6,710 bases of DNA from Belnapia sp. (GTDB lineage Bacteria; Pseudomonadota; Alphaproteobacteria; Acetobacterales; Acetobacteraceae). The translations under genes and the position numbers were made by a program. The stretch covers positions 1 to 6,710 of the forward strand of contig JAQGIA010000452.1 in NCBI GenBank assembly GCA_028291445.1, read 5' to 3'. The notes beneath the pieces were generated by a model. It was not told the DNA's origin, did no database searches, and saw only the letters and a list, made by a program, of their open reading frames with translations. Shown piece after piece: positions 6,057 to 6,710 of the stretch; the stretch's first letter is position 1; each line of letters opens with the position of its first letter.

Positions 6057-6111
6057 CCCGGACGCCGAGCCGGAGCCCAGATGCCGAGCCGGAGCTCAGA
6101 CGCCGAGGCGG
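6055..6111. repeat. 19-bp tandem array spanning the NUDIX and HAD gene ends
   Basis: There are three 19-bp units on the plus strand: AGCCCGGACGCCGAGCCGG (6055-6073), AGCCCAGATGCCGAGCCGG (6074-6092) and AGCTCAGACGCCGAGGCGG (6093-6111). Neighbouring copies differ at 2-3 positions. The third copy contains the last codons and the TGA stop of the minus-strand HAD gene; the first begins within the NUDIX TAG codon. A partial copy of the core (CCGGACGCCGA, 6035-6045) lies inside the NUDIX 3' end. The array fills the whole 39-bp gap between the two convergent genes. No terminator hairpin with a T run is seen there. Confidence 0.88.
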
Positions 6112-6710
6112 TGGGCGAGGTCCTGGAAGTCGCTGGCGACGACGTCCCAGGGGTCCTCCGCCCTGGTATCGGTCTTCTGCCCCGGGCCATGCTCGCCCGG
6201 CCGCAGCACGAAGGCGGTGGCCAGGCCGGCGGCGCGGGCGGCGCGCAGGTCGCCGTTATGCGCGGCGACCAGGCACAGCTCCCCCGGGCGGATGCCGAGC
6301 ACCTCGGCGGTGCGGAGATAGGCCTGCGGGTCCGGCTTGTAGGCCTGAGCCACCTCGGCGCCGAGGATCGCATCCCAGGGAAGGCCGGCGCGCTTGGCCA
6401 TGTTCAGCAGCAGGGCGATGTTGCCGTTCGACAGCGGCGCCAGGATGTATTTCCGCCGCAGCCGGGTGAGGCCGGCGACGGCCTCCGGCCAGGGGTCCAG
6501 CCGGTGCCAGGCGCGGTTGAGGTCATCGAGCGCGGCCTCGCCGATGCTGGCGGGGTCCAGGCCGTTGTCCTGCAGGACGGCTTCGAGGTTCTCCCGGTGC
6601 AGCACGTCGAGCCGGGTGAAGGGGCGGCGGCCGGCGCGGCATTCCTCCATGCCGGGCTGGTAGCGGCGGCGCCAGGCATCGGCGAAGGCGCGCGGGTCGA
6701 GGTCGCCGCG
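6096..6710 (-). CDS. Haloacid dehalogenase type II-like HAD hydrolase, 5' end missing
   Basis: 204 codons are visible; the reading frame runs off the right edge, so the N-terminus with the nucleophilic aspartate motif is outside the window. The visible start DLDPRAFADAWRRRYQPGM and the helical cap (LDVLHRENLEAV, LNRAWHRLDPWPEA) match type II HAD proteins. Later motifs are APLSNGN with S94, AYKPDPQAY with K125 and Y131, and AAHNGDL with D154 (numbered from the first visible codon). Compared with L-2-haloacid dehalogenases, S94, K125, Y131 and D154 are kept, but the SSNxxD motif is replaced by AAHNGD, so dehalogenation of 2-haloacids is uncertain and another phosphatase-like or dehalogenase substrate is possible. 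An internal ATG at 6650 is in frame, but strong homology upstream argues that it is not the start. The gene is convergent with the NUDIX gene. Confidence 0.9.
   Translation of the reverse strand, partial: RGDLDPRAFADAWRRRYQPGMEECRAGRRPFTRLDVLHRENLEAVLQDNGLDPASIGEAALDDLNRAWHRLDPWPEAVAGLTRLRRKYILAPLSNGNIALLLNMAKRAGLPWDAILGAEVAQAYKPDPQAYLRTAEVLGIRPGELCLVAAHNGDLRAARAAGLATAFVLRPGEHGPGQKTDTRAEDPWDVVASDFQDLAHRLGV

Overview
The window is a very GC-rich, densely coded bacterial chromosome segment. Strong third-position G/C bias, the gene families present and the style of the proteins (a TctC/Bug binding protein with an arginine-pair leader, DUF1028, a DnaQ with a Ser-Glu-Ala-Glu-Leu tail, a type II HAD protein) point to an alphaproteobacterium, most plausibly Acetobacteraceae (Roseomonas-like). 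That placement is an inference from composition and protein style; no marker gene is present to prove it.

Layout: positions 59-4023 hold five genes, all on the minus strand. In transcription order they are a DUF1028 protein, a small RTX-type calcium-binding protein, dnaQ (DNA polymerase III epsilon), a classical short-chain dehydrogenase and a MarR-family regulator. The MarR reading frame is broken by an apparent single-base deletion near 271-276. A divergent control region (4024-4155) then leads to two plus-strand genes with almost no gap between them: a tripartite-tricarboxylate-transporter-type periplasmic binding protein and a NUDIX hydrolase. The NUDIX gene converges on a minus-strand haloacid-dehalogenase-like gene whose 5' end lies beyond the right edge.

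How the genes may work together: the dehydrogenase and MarR genes look like a small operon, but its regulator may be inactive. The binding protein probably captures a small carboxylate in the periplasm, though no membrane partners (TctA/TctB) are present. The RTX protein is probably exported by a type I system encoded elsewhere. dnaQ is housekeeping. I see no sign of a defence system, CRISPR, phage, IS element, tRNA or rRNA.

The most distinctive property is a set of four short tandem arrays with units of 15-19 bp, all at gene edges. Two are in-frame pentapeptide repeats, one near the DnaQ N-terminus and one just after the TctC leader. Two lie at gene 3' ends and appear to include copies of the terminal codons and stop of the adjacent gene (dnaQ and the HAD gene). 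No convincing new multi-gene system is visible.
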